This document shows, in pieces, positions 1 through 7,685 of a stretch of DNA of 32,354 nt. Both the position numbers and the translations under genes were made by a program. Each line of letters starts with the position of its first letter. Within the stretch, counting starts at the first letter, position 1. The stretch spans positions 1-32,354 of the forward strand of contig NZ_MAUD01000142.1 in the NCBI RefSeq assembly GCF_001700515.1. Direction: 5' to 3'. The DNA is from Streptomyces lushanensis (GTDB lineage: Bacteria; Actinomycetota; Actinomycetes; Streptomycetales; Streptomycetaceae). The notes under the pieces are model-generated. The model had not been told where the DNA came from and did no database searches. It was given only the letters and a program-made list of their open reading frames with translations.

Positions 1-57
1 TTGTCAAGCTCACCGGGCGTCCCGTCGGCCGGAGAATTCGCCCGGTGAGCTTGACAA
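1..57. repeat. Perfect 19-bp inverted repeat (stem-loop or operator)
   Basis: Bases 1-19 (TTGTCAAGCTCACCGGGCG) are the exact reverse complement of bases 39-57, separated by a 19-base spacer. As RNA this would be a very stable hairpin. It sits about 70 bases upstream of the first gene and touches the window edge, so the repeat may extend further left. It could be a terminator of an upstream gene or a large operator. There is no T-run after it, which is usual for Streptomyces terminators. Confidence 0.75.
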
Positions 58-67
58 CGCGCACGAC

Positions 68-100
68 CGAAGCGGATGGTTTTGTATCCGCCTTGCTTCG
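68..100. repeat. Interrupted inverted repeat upstream of first gene
   Basis: CGAAGC (68-73) followed by GGAT (74-77) pairs with ATCC (86-89) and GCTTCG (95-100), leaving a bulge at 90-94. The element lies between the large hairpin at 1-57 and the GTG at 130. It is either an operator or a structured 5' leader. It also covers the only ATG upstream of that GTG (76), which makes that ATG a less likely translation start. Confidence 0.45.
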
Positions 101-129
101 CCGGTTCGCCCGATCCGACGGGAGTGGTC

Positions 130-1254
130 GTGAGCGCGCCCTTCACCGACAACAATGAGGAATTACGCAGGACGGTGCGCCGTTTCCTCGCCGACAAATC
201 ACCGGAGAACGAGGTACGCCGGCTGATGGAGGGTACCGAGGGATTCGATCCCGTGGTCTGGAAACAGATGGCGGAACAGCTGGGCCTCATGGGGCTGGCC
301 ATTCCGGAATGCTACGGCGGTTCCGGTGCCTCCTTCGTCGAGTTGGCCGTCGTTCTGGAGGAGATGGGCGGCGCGCTGCTGTGCGCGCCGTATTTCTCGT
401 CGGTGGCCCTGGCAGCCACTCTGCTGCTCGCGTCCGGTGACGAGACGGCGAAGGGCGACCATCTGCCGGGCATCGCCGCCGGGCGGACCGTCGCGACGGT
501 CGCGCTGGCCGAGCGGTCGGGACGGTGGAGCGAGGACGCGGTCACGCTGGAGGGCACCCGCACCGCGGCCGGCGGCTGGCGGCTGACCGGGGAGAAGCAC
601 TACGTGCTGGACGGGCATGTGGCCGATCTGATGCTCGTGGTCGCCAGGACCCCGGCCGGCGTCTCGGTCTTCGCCGTCGACGGGGCGGCCGACGCGGACG
701 GTCTCACGGCCACCCCGGTCCCGACCCTGGACCAGACCCGCAAGCTGGCCACCGTCTCCTTCGACAGGGTGCCGGCCCGTCTGATCGGCGACGAGGGGCG
801 GGGCCGGCCGGCCGTGGCGAAGATGCTCGACCTCGCGGCCATCGCGCTCGCGGCCGAACAGGTCGGCGGTGCGCGGAAGGTGCTCGGTATGGCCGTGGAG
901 TACGCCAAACTGCGGGTGCAGTTCGGCCGGCCCATCGGCAGTTTCCAGGCCATCAAGCACAAATGCGCGGATCTGCTGCTCGAAGTGGAGTCGGCGGGGG
1001 CCGCCGCCGGATATGCGGCCTGGGCCGCCGCGGAGGACAACGACGAGGTACCGGCGATGGCGAGTCTGGCCAAGTCGTACTGCTCCGAGGCGTATTTCCA
1101 CGCCGCCGCGGAAAACATCCAGATCCACGGCGGTATCGGCTACACCTGGGAACACCCGGCCCATCTCTATTTCAAACGGGCCAAGAGCAGCGAACTGCTC
1201 TTCGGCGACGCGACCGCCCATCGCGAACTTCTGGCCCAGCGCATCGGTATCTGA
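130..1254 (+). CDS. Acyl-CoA dehydrogenase, catalytic-glutamate type (TTA codon)
   Basis: A flavoprotein of the acyl-CoA dehydrogenase family, which introduces an alpha,beta double bond into an acyl thioester. The 374 residues follow the family order: helical N-terminus, beta domain (around 115-220), then a helical C-terminus with the QFGRPIGSFQ FAD-binding stretch. The motif GGIGYTWEHPAH near residue 334 carries the likely catalytic Glu341. I chose GTG 130 because GGAG lies five bases upstream; an ATG at 76 would add 18 residues that do not look like the family. Codon 12 (163-165) is TTA, which suggests bldA-dependent translation. The next gene, a second dehydrogenase, starts 30 bases downstream, so the two may form a heteromeric enzyme. 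The substrate cannot be read from the sequence. Confidence 0.9.
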   Translation: MSAPFTDNNEELRRTVRRFLADKSPENEVRRLMEGTEGFDPVVWKQMAEQLGLMGLAIPECYGGSGASFVELAVVLEEMGGALLCAPYFSSVALAATLLLASGDETAKGDHLPGIAAGRTVATVALAERSGRWSEDAVTLEGTRTAAGGWRLTGEKHYVLDGHVADLMLVVARTPAGVSVFAVDGAADADGLTATPVPTLDQTRKLATVSFDRVPARLIGDEGRGRPAVAKMLDLAAIALAAEQVGGARKVLGMAVEYAKLRVQFGRPIGSFQAIKHKCADLLLEVESAGAAAGYAAWAAAEDNDEVPAMASLAKSYCSEAYFHAAAENIQIHGGIGYTWEHPAHLYFKRAKSSELLFGDATAHRELLAQRIGI

Positions 1255-1284
1255 GTTCCCGACGCCTTGAGGGAGACAACAGCA

Positions 1285-2487
1285 GTGGGACGAGCGCCCG
1301 GTGACAACCCGCCTTCCCGCACCACCACGGAGCTGTTCCGCGAGGACATCAGGGAATGGATTCGGACCCATGCTCCCGCCGGACTCACCGGGCCGCCGTC
1401 ACGCGCGGCGGAAGCCGCCGCCGCATGGGAGAGCAGTCTGCTCGGCGCGCGGCTGATCTGCGCGGACTGGCCTTCGCGATACGGCGGTTCGGGGCTGAGC
1501 GCCGAGGAATCGCTGGTGTTCGAGGAGGAGTGTGCCCGCGCGGGAGCGCCCCGGATCCGGCGCGGTGCCGGTGAGCGGATCGTCGGTCCGACGATCCTGG
1601 CGCACGGCACCGAGGAGCAGAAGTCCCGGCTGCTGCCCGGGATCGTCTCGGGCGAGCACACCTACTGCCTGGCGTACTCGGAGCCCGGGCACGGATCCGA
1701 CCTGGCGTCCGTCGGTACGCGCGGCACGCCGACGGGGGACGAGATCGTCGTCACCGGCCGCAAGGCATGGGTCGACGGCGCGGAACGGGCCGACAGGGCG
1801 CTCGTACTGTGCCGCACCGGTCCCGACACCTCCGGCCACCGCGGCCTGTCCTGTGTGGTCGTACGGCTGGACGGCGGGAACGGTGTCGTCCGGCGCGTGG
1901 TGCGGCGGGCGGACGGTACGGCGGACTTCGGTGAGCTGAGCTTCGACCTCTCCCGGGCGCCGCTGCGCGATGTCGTCGGAGGGGTGAACGGCGGCTGGCG
2001 GGCGGTCATGACCGGTCTGGCCCACGAGCGGGCCGGCCGGGCGGCGGGCCGCCACCTCGGCTTCGAGGCGGAGTTCTGGGATCTGGTCAGGGAGGCCGAC
2101 AAGACGGGCCGCACGCGTGATCCCGTGATCCGTGACCGGCTGGCCCGGGCCTACACCGGGATCACCGTGCTGCGGCTGCTGGAGCGGCGCGCGGCGGCAC
2201 GTACCCCGGCGGGCACCGGGCCGGGCGCCGAGTCCGCCGTGACGCATCTGCTGAGCGCCGAGTACCACCGCCGTTTCGGCGAGCTCGCCCTCGACATCAT
2301 GGGCGCGCCGGCCCTGGTCCGGCCGGAAGGGGACGGGTACGCGACGGACCGATGGCAGGAGGCGCTTCTCTCGGGGCGTGCGGGGACCATCCGTTCCGGT
2401 ACGTCCGAGGTCCTCCGGGACGTCGTCGCGGAACGGCTTCTCGGCCTGCCCAAGGAGCCCGGTGCCGCACACCGCCGCCCGTCATAG
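1285..2487 (+). CDS. Acyl-CoA dehydrogenase partner subunit
   Basis: A second acyl-CoA dehydrogenase homologue of about 400 residues, directly downstream of the first. It has the family signatures AYSEPGHGSDLAS in the middle domain and RSGTSEVLRDVVAERLLGLP at the C-terminus, which contacts FAD. It lacks a GxxGxTWE-type motif with a catalytic glutamate, whereas the upstream gene has one. In actinobacterial alpha2beta2 FadE enzymes, one subunit supplies the base and the other supplies FAD contacts, and this pair fits that pattern. GTG 1285 is preferred, with GAGGGAG about nine bases upstream; TTG 1267 is an alternative that adds six residues. The role is unknown; it may act on a CoA-bound precursor or side chain. 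Confidence 0.85.
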   Translation: MGRAPGDNPPSRTTTELFREDIREWIRTHAPAGLTGPPSRAAEAAAAWESSLLGARLICADWPSRYGGSGLSAEESLVFEEECARAGAPRIRRGAGERIVGPTILAHGTEEQKSRLLPGIVSGEHTYCLAYSEPGHGSDLASVGTRGTPTGDEIVVTGRKAWVDGAERADRALVLCRTGPDTSGHRGLSCVVVRLDGGNGVVRRVVRRADGTADFGELSFDLSRAPLRDVVGGVNGGWRAVMTGLAHERAGRAAGRHLGFEAEFWDLVREADKTGRTRDPVIRDRLARAYTGITVLRLLERRAAARTPAGTGPGAESAVTHLLSAEYHRRFGELALDIMGAPALVRPEGDGYATDRWQEALLSGRAGTIRSGTSEVLRDVVAERLLGLPKEPGAAHRRPS

Positions 2488-2625
2488 CTCAGGGACCACG
2501 AGCGGTCCGGCGAACGGCCGACCGGGACCGCCACCGGGTCCGCGAGCGGGCCCTGTGACCGGGACCCATGGCCGCCCACGGAAAGACCGCGCCGCCGTGG
2601 TACCGCCCCAAATAGGATGCCTTCC

Positions 2626-3180
2626 ATGGTTACGACCCGTCAGACACTCACCGGTCTTCTTGCCCGCCACCGTCCCCGAACCGAGGAGGAGCGCGCCGAT
2701 GTGGCACAGGTGCTCGCCCTCGCGGAGGGGACCGACGACCCCTGGGCGCGGTCCGAGCCCGTGCACATCACGGCCTCCGCGCTGATCGTGCACCCGGACA
2801 GCGGCCGGGTGCTGCTGCGCTGGCACCCGCGCCACGAGTCCTGGCTGCTGGTGGGCGGGCACGCCGACGACGGTGAGAACGACCCGCTCGCCATCGCCCT
2901 GCGGGAGGGGCGGGAGGAGACCGGGCTCACCGATCTGTCGCCCTGGCCGGACACCGGGGTACGGCACGTGGCGATCGTCCCGGTTCCCGCGAACACCAGG
3001 GAACCCGCCCACCACCACGCCGATCTGCGGTTCGTCCTGGCGACACGGGACCCCGACGCGGCGCGGCCGGAGAGCTCCGACGCGCCGCTGCGCTGGATGG
3101 AGCCCGCCGAGGCGCTGGAGGCGGTCGCCGAGGCCAATGTCCGGGACACCCTGTCCCGGGTCACGCAGCTGCTCGTCTGA
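2626..3180 (+). CDS. Nudix hydrolase
   Basis: A 184-residue Nudix-fold pyrophosphohydrolase. The Nudix box lies near residues 83-106: GGHADDGENDP followed by LREGREETGL. It has one more residue than the GX5EX7REUXEEXGU consensus, as in the subfamily that starts GGHxDGD. The REXXEE metal-binding core is intact. Such enzymes hydrolyse a nucleoside diphosphate linked to another moiety. In this cluster it could remove a non-canonical nucleotide or act on a nucleotide intermediate; neither is shown. ATG 2626 has AGGA eight bases upstream; ATG 2617 is an alternative adding three residues. The next gene starts 19 bases after the stop, so they are probably co-transcribed. Confidence 0.88.
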   Translation: MVTTRQTLTGLLARHRPRTEEERADVAQVLALAEGTDDPWARSEPVHITASALIVHPDSGRVLLRWHPRHESWLLVGGHADDGENDPLAIALREGREETGLTDLSPWPDTGVRHVAIVPVPANTREPAHHHADLRFVLATRDPDAARPESSDAPLRWMEPAEALEAVAEANVRDTLSRVTQLLV

Positions 3181-3199
3181 ACACACCGGAGGGCCGGGG

Positions 3200-3784
3200 A
3201 TGTACGCGGTACTGTCAGTGACGGACAAGACGGGCATCGTGGAGCTGGGCGCCGGTCTGCGCGGCCTCGGTGCGACGGTGGTGGCGACGCGCGGCACGGC
3301 GGACCTGCTCGGGCGCGCCGGGACCGACGCCGTTGTCATCGGCGATCTGACCGGGGTCCCGGAGCTGATGGGCGGCCGGGTGCGCGCCTTCCACCCCTCG
3401 GTCTTCGGCGGGCTGCTGTACCGGCGCGGACACGCGGCGGACGAGGCGGACGTCAAGGAGTACGGCATCCCCCGTATCGATGTGCTCGTCTGCAACTTCC
3501 GTGATCTGGAGGCGGACGGGGAGCCGGGCGCCTCGATGGGATCCGTCGATGTGGGAGGCCCGGCCATGGTGCGGGCCGCCGCCAAGAACTTCGCCGATGT
3601 CCTGCCGGTCGTCGATCCGGCCGACTACGGCGCGGTGCTGGACGCGCTGGCCGCGACCGGGGGCCGGGTCGGCGCCACCGATCCGGCATGGCGTCAGGCA
3701 CTGGCGGCGAAGGCGTTCGCCCGGACCGCCGCCTACGACCGGTCGATCGAGCGGCTGCTCGGCCAACACGCCGCATCCGCCTGA
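3200..3784 (+). CDS. Stand-alone IMP cyclohydrolase-like protein (PurH N-terminal domain only)
   Basis: 194 residues matching only the MGS-like cyclohydrolase half of PurH/ATIC, which closes FAICAR to IMP. Family landmarks are SVTDKTGIVE at the start, GGRVRAFHP (59-67), DVGGPAMVRAAAKN (117-130) and KAFARTAAYD near the end. The transformylase half is absent; a separate transformylase gene lies 20 kb away at 23716. Aligned to human ATIC, Asp125 and Lys137 are kept (Asp117, Lys129 here), but catalytic Lys66 is Arg62 and Tyr104 is Arg101, with NLYPF changed to NFRDL. The protein is therefore either retuned for a non-purine substrate or no longer a true cyclohydrolase. ATG 3200 has GGAGGG six bases upstream. 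I infer ring closure of an N-formyl carboxamide C-nucleotide. Confidence 0.85.
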   Translation: MYAVLSVTDKTGIVELGAGLRGLGATVVATRGTADLLGRAGTDAVVIGDLTGVPELMGGRVRAFHPSVFGGLLYRRGHAADEADVKEYGIPRIDVLVCNFRDLEADGEPGASMGSVDVGGPAMVRAAAKNFADVLPVVDPADYGAVLDALAATGGRVGATDPAWRQALAAKAFARTAAYDRSIERLLGQHAASA

Positions 3785-3875
3785 CAGTTGACGGACGCAC
3801 GGCGGACGGACAACGGCGGACAACGAACGGACGGACGAAGGCTGGATGAGGAAGAAGGGGATGAAAAGAGCGCCA

Positions 3876-3904
3876 AATATCCTACTATATAAGTATGGAT
3901 ATCC
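3876..3904 (+). promoter_or_regulatory. AT-rich palindrome overlapping a start codon; possible leaderless promoter
   Basis: ATATCC (3877-3882) and GGATAT (3897-3902) flank TACT...AGTA in an unusually AT-rich stretch. TACTAT (3883-3888) fits a TAnnnT -10 box placed so that transcription would begin at the ATG at 3895. No Shine-Dalgarno lies close enough; a GAAGGGG run ends more than 30 bases upstream. No good -35 box is visible. The palindrome could also be a repressor site. Confidence 0.35.
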
Positions 3905-4452
3905 GTGCGCTGCATGAGGAAGCACTGCGATCGACCCACCGGTTCGTGGCTGCCGTCGGCCCGGACCAGTGGGAGGCCCCGACCCCCTGCGAGGCGTGGA
4001 ACGTACGGCAGCTCGTCAACCACCTGGTGAGCGGCAATCTCTGGGTGGACGAGCTGGGGCGCGGCCGGACCATCGAGGAGGTCGGGACCGACCTCGACGG
4101 CGATCTGCTCGGTGACGACCCGGTGGCCGCGCACGAGGCGTCGGTGTCGGCCGCGGCCGGCGCCTTCGCGGCCGACGACGCGATGGAGCGTCTGTGGCCG
4201 CTGTCCTACGGCGCCAGGCCCGGCCGGGTGTACGCGCGACAGCGGTTCATCGATGTCCTGATCCACGGCTGGGACATCGGCAAGGCCACCGGCGGGGATC
4301 CACGGCTGCCGGCCGGTCTGGTCCAGGAGTGCGCGGACCTCATCACCGCCCGTCCCGGGATCCGCGCCCAGTGGGGTTTCGCCGAGGTCACGGCCGAGCC
4401 GGGCGCCGATCCGCAGACGCGGCTGCTCGCGCTCACGGGCCGCCGTTCCTGA
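3895..4452 (+). CDS. DinB-fold, mycothiol-dependent maleylpyruvate isomerase-like protein (TIGR03086 type)
   Basis: 185 residues with the N-terminal layout of the actinobacterial TIGR03086 / MDMPI-like family. It has a helix with PDQWEAPTPCEAWNVRQLVNHLV (about 23-45), where the histidine of NHLV is a metal-ligand candidate. A second motif, DVLIHGWDI (about 118-126), supplies another histidine. Members of this DinB-like superfamily are four-helix metal proteins. Characterised relatives use mycothiol as a thiol cofactor, but most TIGR03086 proteins have no known reaction. It ends the plus-strand group and faces the CoA-transferase gene 92 bases away. A thiol-transfer or isomerase role in the pathway is possible but unproven. 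Confidence 0.8.
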   Translation: MDIRALHEEALRSTHRFVAAVGPDQWEAPTPCEAWNVRQLVNHLVSGNLWVDELGRGRTIEEVGTDLDGDLLGDDPVAAHEASVSAAAGAFAADDAMERLWPLSYGARPGRVYARQRFIDVLIHGWDIGKATGGDPRLPAGLVQECADLITARPGIRAQWGFAEVTAEPGADPQTRLLALTGRRS

Positions 4453-4544
4453 CCCCGGATCACCGCCGCGGTCCGGCCGCCGGTTCCGTGTAGCCGTCAC
4501 CCGCGGCCCCGAAGTCCCCGTAACCCCCTCGCTCCGGCCGGCCG

Positions 4545-5891
4545 TTACGACGGCGGGCTCTGGTTACCCCGCTCACTGTCTCCCTCCGGCGGGTCCACCG
4601 CCGGAGGGACCTCCCCGTCCAGCGCGGCCAGTACCTCCTCGGTGTGCTCCCCGAGCAGCGGCGCTCGCCGGTAGACCCCCGACGGCGTCGCGGTGAAGCG
4701 GATCGGGCAGTTGGGGACCACCACCGGACGGCCACCGCCCGGCTGGTCGACGGCGACCAGCATGTCGCGGGCCCGTACATGCGGGTCCTCGAAGAGGTCG
4801 GCGGCGTCGTTCACCGGTCCCACCGGTACGCGCCCGCCGAGCTGCCGGGCGATCTCCTCGGTCGTCCGCTCCGCCGTCCACCGCGCGACGGCCCGCTGCA
4901 CGAGCCCGGTGTTGGCCACCCGGCTCCCGTTGGTGGACGTACGCTCGTCACCGGCGAGCTCCGGGCGCCCGATCACCTCGCAGAGCACCTTCCAGTGGTT
5001 GTCGGTCGGAGCCGCTATCGCGCACTTGCCGTCCTTCGTCGGATAGATGTCGAACGGGACGAGCTGCGGATGGCTGTTGCCGGTGGGCCGGCTGACGACG
5101 CCCGTGTAGGAGTAGCGGTAGACGGCCGTCTCGCACAGCGACACGATCGAGTCCACCATCGCCACGTCGACCATCTGCCCCTCGCCCGTGTTCCGGGCGT
5201 GCAGGACGGCGGCGAGGATACCGATAGCGGACAGCGCGGAGGGGTACAGATCGCCGATGGTCGGTCCCGCCCGTACCGCCTCCGCCTCGGAGGGCCCGGT
5301 CATACTGATGAGTCCGCCCATCGCCTGCGCGATCACGTCGTAGGCGGGCCAGTCGACGTACGGACTGCGGCCGGTGCGCGGATCCCCGAACCCGCGGATC
5401 GACGCGTAGACCAGCCGCGGGTTGCGCTCGTGGAGGGTCTCGTACGACAGGCCCCACCGCTCCATGACACCGGACCGGTAGTTCTCGACCACCACGTCCG
5501 AGGTGTCGATCAGCTTCAGCAGCCTCTCCCGGTCGGCGGGGGTGGTGAGATCGAGCACGATCCCCAGCTTGTTGCGGTTGATGCTGCCGAACAGTCCGCC
5601 GAAGCCGCGGACGGTGTCGTCCGTCGTGAACGGTCCGCTGAACCGGGGCAGATCGCCGACGGGCGGCTCGACCTTGATCACCTCGGCGCCCAGATCGGCG
5701 AGCATCATGGTGCAGAAGGGCCCGGAGACGGCCCGGGTGAGGTCGGTCACGCGAATCCCCCGCAGCGGCCCCGAGACACCGGGCCGCATGGGGGAGGCGT
5801 GCTCATGACCATGGAGATGGGCGGAGGCGCCGCGGGGCGACGTCCTGTCGTCACTGGCCAATTCGTTCAGTCCCTTCCAGGGCGCCGACAT
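4545..5891 (-). CDS. CaiB/BaiF-type (class III) CoA-transferase
   Basis: A class III CoA-transferase that moves CoA between carboxylic acids through an aspartyl-CoA anhydride. It shows LRGIRVTDLTRAVSGPFCT near the start, then ADLGAEVIKVEPP, NRNKLGIVLDL and VENYRSGVMERWGL. The catalytic aspartate is Asp214 in TIGDLYPSAL, which matches Asp169 of formyl-CoA transferase once the N-terminal extension is removed. It is the last gene of the nine-gene minus operon. The ATG at 5891 overlaps the upstream gene by 41 bases and has no clear ribosome site; TTG 5861 (with AAGGGA upstream) and ATG 5789 are plausible starts and closer to family length. With three acyl-CoA dehydrogenases in the window, it may load or release a CoA-bound intermediate. 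Confidence 0.88.
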   Translation of the reverse strand: MSAPWKGLNELASDDRTSPRGASAHLHGHEHASPMRPGVSGPLRGIRVTDLTRAVSGPFCTMMLADLGAEVIKVEPPVGDLPRFSGPFTTDDTVRGFGGLFGSINRNKLGIVLDLTTPADRERLLKLIDTSDVVVENYRSGVMERWGLSYETLHERNPRLVYASIRGFGDPRTGRSPYVDWPAYDVIAQAMGGLISMTGPSEAEAVRAGPTIGDLYPSALSAIGILAAVLHARNTGEGQMVDVAMVDSIVSLCETAVYRYSYTGVVSRPTGNSHPQLVPFDIYPTKDGKCAIAAPTDNHWKVLCEVIGRPELAGDERTSTNGSRVANTGLVQRAVARWTAERTTEEIARQLGGRVPVGPVNDAADLFEDPHVRARDMLVAVDQPGGGRPVVVPNCPIRFTATPSGVYRRAPLLGEHTEEVLAALDGEVPPAVDPPEGDSERGNQSPPS

Positions 5892-6591
5892 CGGCGCGGC
5901 ACAGATAGCGGACCGGCCGTATCGTCAGATCGGCGGTCGCCCACAGCGCGGAGATCGGATGTGAGGGGTGCAGCCGGGGCTCGCCCCAGGCGGCGGCGTC
6001 GAACGCGGTCAGCGACGGCCGGCCGCGGCCGGCCTCATGCACCTCGTAGGCGCGCTCGACCTGGAGCAGCCTGATGCCGGCCGGGGTCCGGGCGAGCTGG
6101 AGGGCGTCGGTGAACCGCAGATCGGCGGGCGAGAGCGGACGGGGATCGAGGAGATCCAGTGCGAGGGGCCGGAGTTCACCGCAGCGGACCACCGCCGTCG
6201 AGCCGTGGTAGCGGCGGCGCAGCTCCACCTCGGCCGGGCGTACCCGGTACGCCCACCGTTCGGCGAGCAGACGCGCGGCCTCGTCGCCCTGTACGAAGCA
6301 CGACACGTGCAGGCCCCGGCTGCGCGGGCCGCTGCGGCAGATGATCCGGGTCTCCGCCAGGGTGAACGGTCCGACATCGCTCTCCTCTGCCTTGATGACC
6401 GTCACCGTGATCGCCGGCGGATTCACCGGATGCAGGGCGGGCGGAAGGACGGCCTGCCGCGCATCACCCCGCACCTCGTACACCGCCTGGAGCACCTCGG
6501 CGCCCCGGCACACCAGGGGCTCGGTCGCGGGAGTGGTGACGAACGGGGCGTCGGCGGCCATGATCCGCGGGTCCGCGGTACCGCTGAGCAT
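5851..6591 (-). CDS. Acetoacetate decarboxylase-fold protein
   Basis: 246 residues resembling the acetoacetate-decarboxylase-like superfamily, with a barrel core visible as DARQAVLPPALHPVNPPAITV, then a GPFTLAETRIICR-type strand and SRGLHVSCFVQGDEAA in the middle. Such proteins decarboxylate beta-keto acids through a lysine Schiff base, or act as aldolase-dehydratases. A lysine lies in TVIKAEESDVGP, but I cannot be sure it is catalytic. The ATG at 6591 overlaps the stop of the upstream monooxygenase gene by one base (TGATG), so the two are translationally coupled. MAADAP at 6561 is an alternative start. The substrate is unknown. Confidence 0.65.
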   Translation of the reverse strand: MLSGTADPRIMAADAPFVTTPATEPLVCRGAEVLQAVYEVRGDARQAVLPPALHPVNPPAITVTVIKAEESDVGPFTLAETRIICRSGPRSRGLHVSCFVQGDEAARLLAERWAYRVRPAEVELRRRYHGSTAVVRCGELRPLALDLLDPRPLSPADLRFTDALQLARTPAGIRLLQVERAYEVHEAGRGRPSLTAFDAAAWGEPRLHPSHPISALWATADLTIRPVRYLCRADVGALEGTERIGQ

Positions 6592-7685
6592 CAGCGTCCG
6601 CCTTCCGCGAAGTGCGGCATGACCTCTGCGGCGAACAGCCGCATGCTGTCGAGGACTTGCTCCTGGGGAACCAGATTCGCCGTGTTCAGAAGGAAGTTGA
6701 TCGCGTCCACGCCCACCGACTCCCACACCTTGATGGCCTTGACGATCCGCTCCGGATCGCCGATCGCGACACCCTCGGGCACCGGGCGCTGCCGGCTCGG
6801 GTCGTCGTCGCGGATCCGCGCGACGCCGCCCGCCGCGAGATTGCCGAGGGACTGGTAGGCCGGAGTCGGATAGACCTCCCTGGCCCACAGCAGATTGCTG
6901 TTCAGCATGCCGAACGCGGTGAACATCGCGCCGCCCACGCGCGTCGCGACCGCGTCGTCCTCGTGGCAGAACAGATAGTTCATGGTGGCGACCTGGTCGT
7001 TGACCGCCTTGCCGACGGGGTCGCACTGCTGGATCCGCTTGCGGTAGTCGGCCGTGCGCCGCTCCTGCTCCTTGAAGCTCGCCGCGGCCACGCCCAGACA
7101 GCCGATCCCGCGGTCGGCCGCGTCCCGCTCGGTGCCCGGAGAGGTCACCGTGACCCACAGCGGCGGATGCGGGTCCTGGGCGGGCTTGGGCAGGACGGGC
7201 CGCTCCGGGAAGGAGAAGGTGGTGCCCTCGTAACGCACCCGCTCCTCGGTCCACAGCCGGGGCAGCACGTGTACATACTCGTCCCAGGACATCTTGGTGG
7301 TGTCCGGATCGGCGCCGAAACCGCCGAGTTCCGTGATGGTCGACGCGCGCGCGGTGCCCATGTCCAGCCGTCCGCCCGAGAGGATGTCGAGCGCGGCGGC
7401 ACGCTCCGCCACCCGGATCGGATGGTTGATCTGGGGTACGCAGACCACACCGCCGTGGCCGACGCGGAGGCGGCTGGTCGACATCGCGACGGCGGTCAGG
7501 AAGATCTCCGGGGCCGAGCAGTGGGAGTACTCCTGGAGGAAGTGGTGCTCCACCGCCCAGGCCGTGGTGAAACCGAGTTCGTCCGCGAGCCTGCTCTGTT
7601 CGAGGGCGTCCCCGTACGCCTGGGCCTCGTCGCTGCGTGACAGTGGCTGCGGTACCGAAAGCTCGAAGAAGATGCCGAATTTCAT
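6591..7685 (-). CDS. Luciferase-like (LLM) flavin-dependent monooxygenase 1
   Basis: 364 residues of the bacterial luciferase TIM-barrel family, starting MKFGIFFELS and continuing with WAVEHHF (about 43-49), RLRVGHGGVVCVPQINHPIRVAERAAALDILSGGR in segments around 72-107, and LPKPAQDPHPPLWV. These are the usual reduced FMN/F420-binding features. FMNH2 is likely, because an NAD(P)H:FMN reductase gene lies at 30202. The family carries out oxygen insertion, oxidative C-N or C-C cleavage, and N-oxidation. The ATG overlaps the amidohydrolase stop by four bases (ATGA), and the gene sits mid-operon. A second, clearly different paralogue lies at 17725. Confidence 0.88.
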   Translation of the reverse strand: MKFGIFFELSVPQPLSRSDEAQAYGDALEQSRLADELGFTTAWAVEHHFLQEYSHCSAPEIFLTAVAMSTSRLRVGHGGVVCVPQINHPIRVAERAAALDILSGGRLDMGTARASTITELGGFGADPDTTKMSWDEYVHVLPRLWTEERVRYEGTTFSFPERPVLPKPAQDPHPPLWVTVTSPGTERDAADRGIGCLGVAAASFKEQERRTADYRKRIQQCDPVGKAVNDQVATMNYLFCHEDDAVATRVGGAMFTAFGMLNSNLLWAREVYPTPAYQSLGNLAAGGVARIRDDDPSRQRPVPEGVAIGDPERIVKAIKVWESVGVDAINFLLNTANLVPQEQVLDSMRLFAAEVMPHFAEGGR

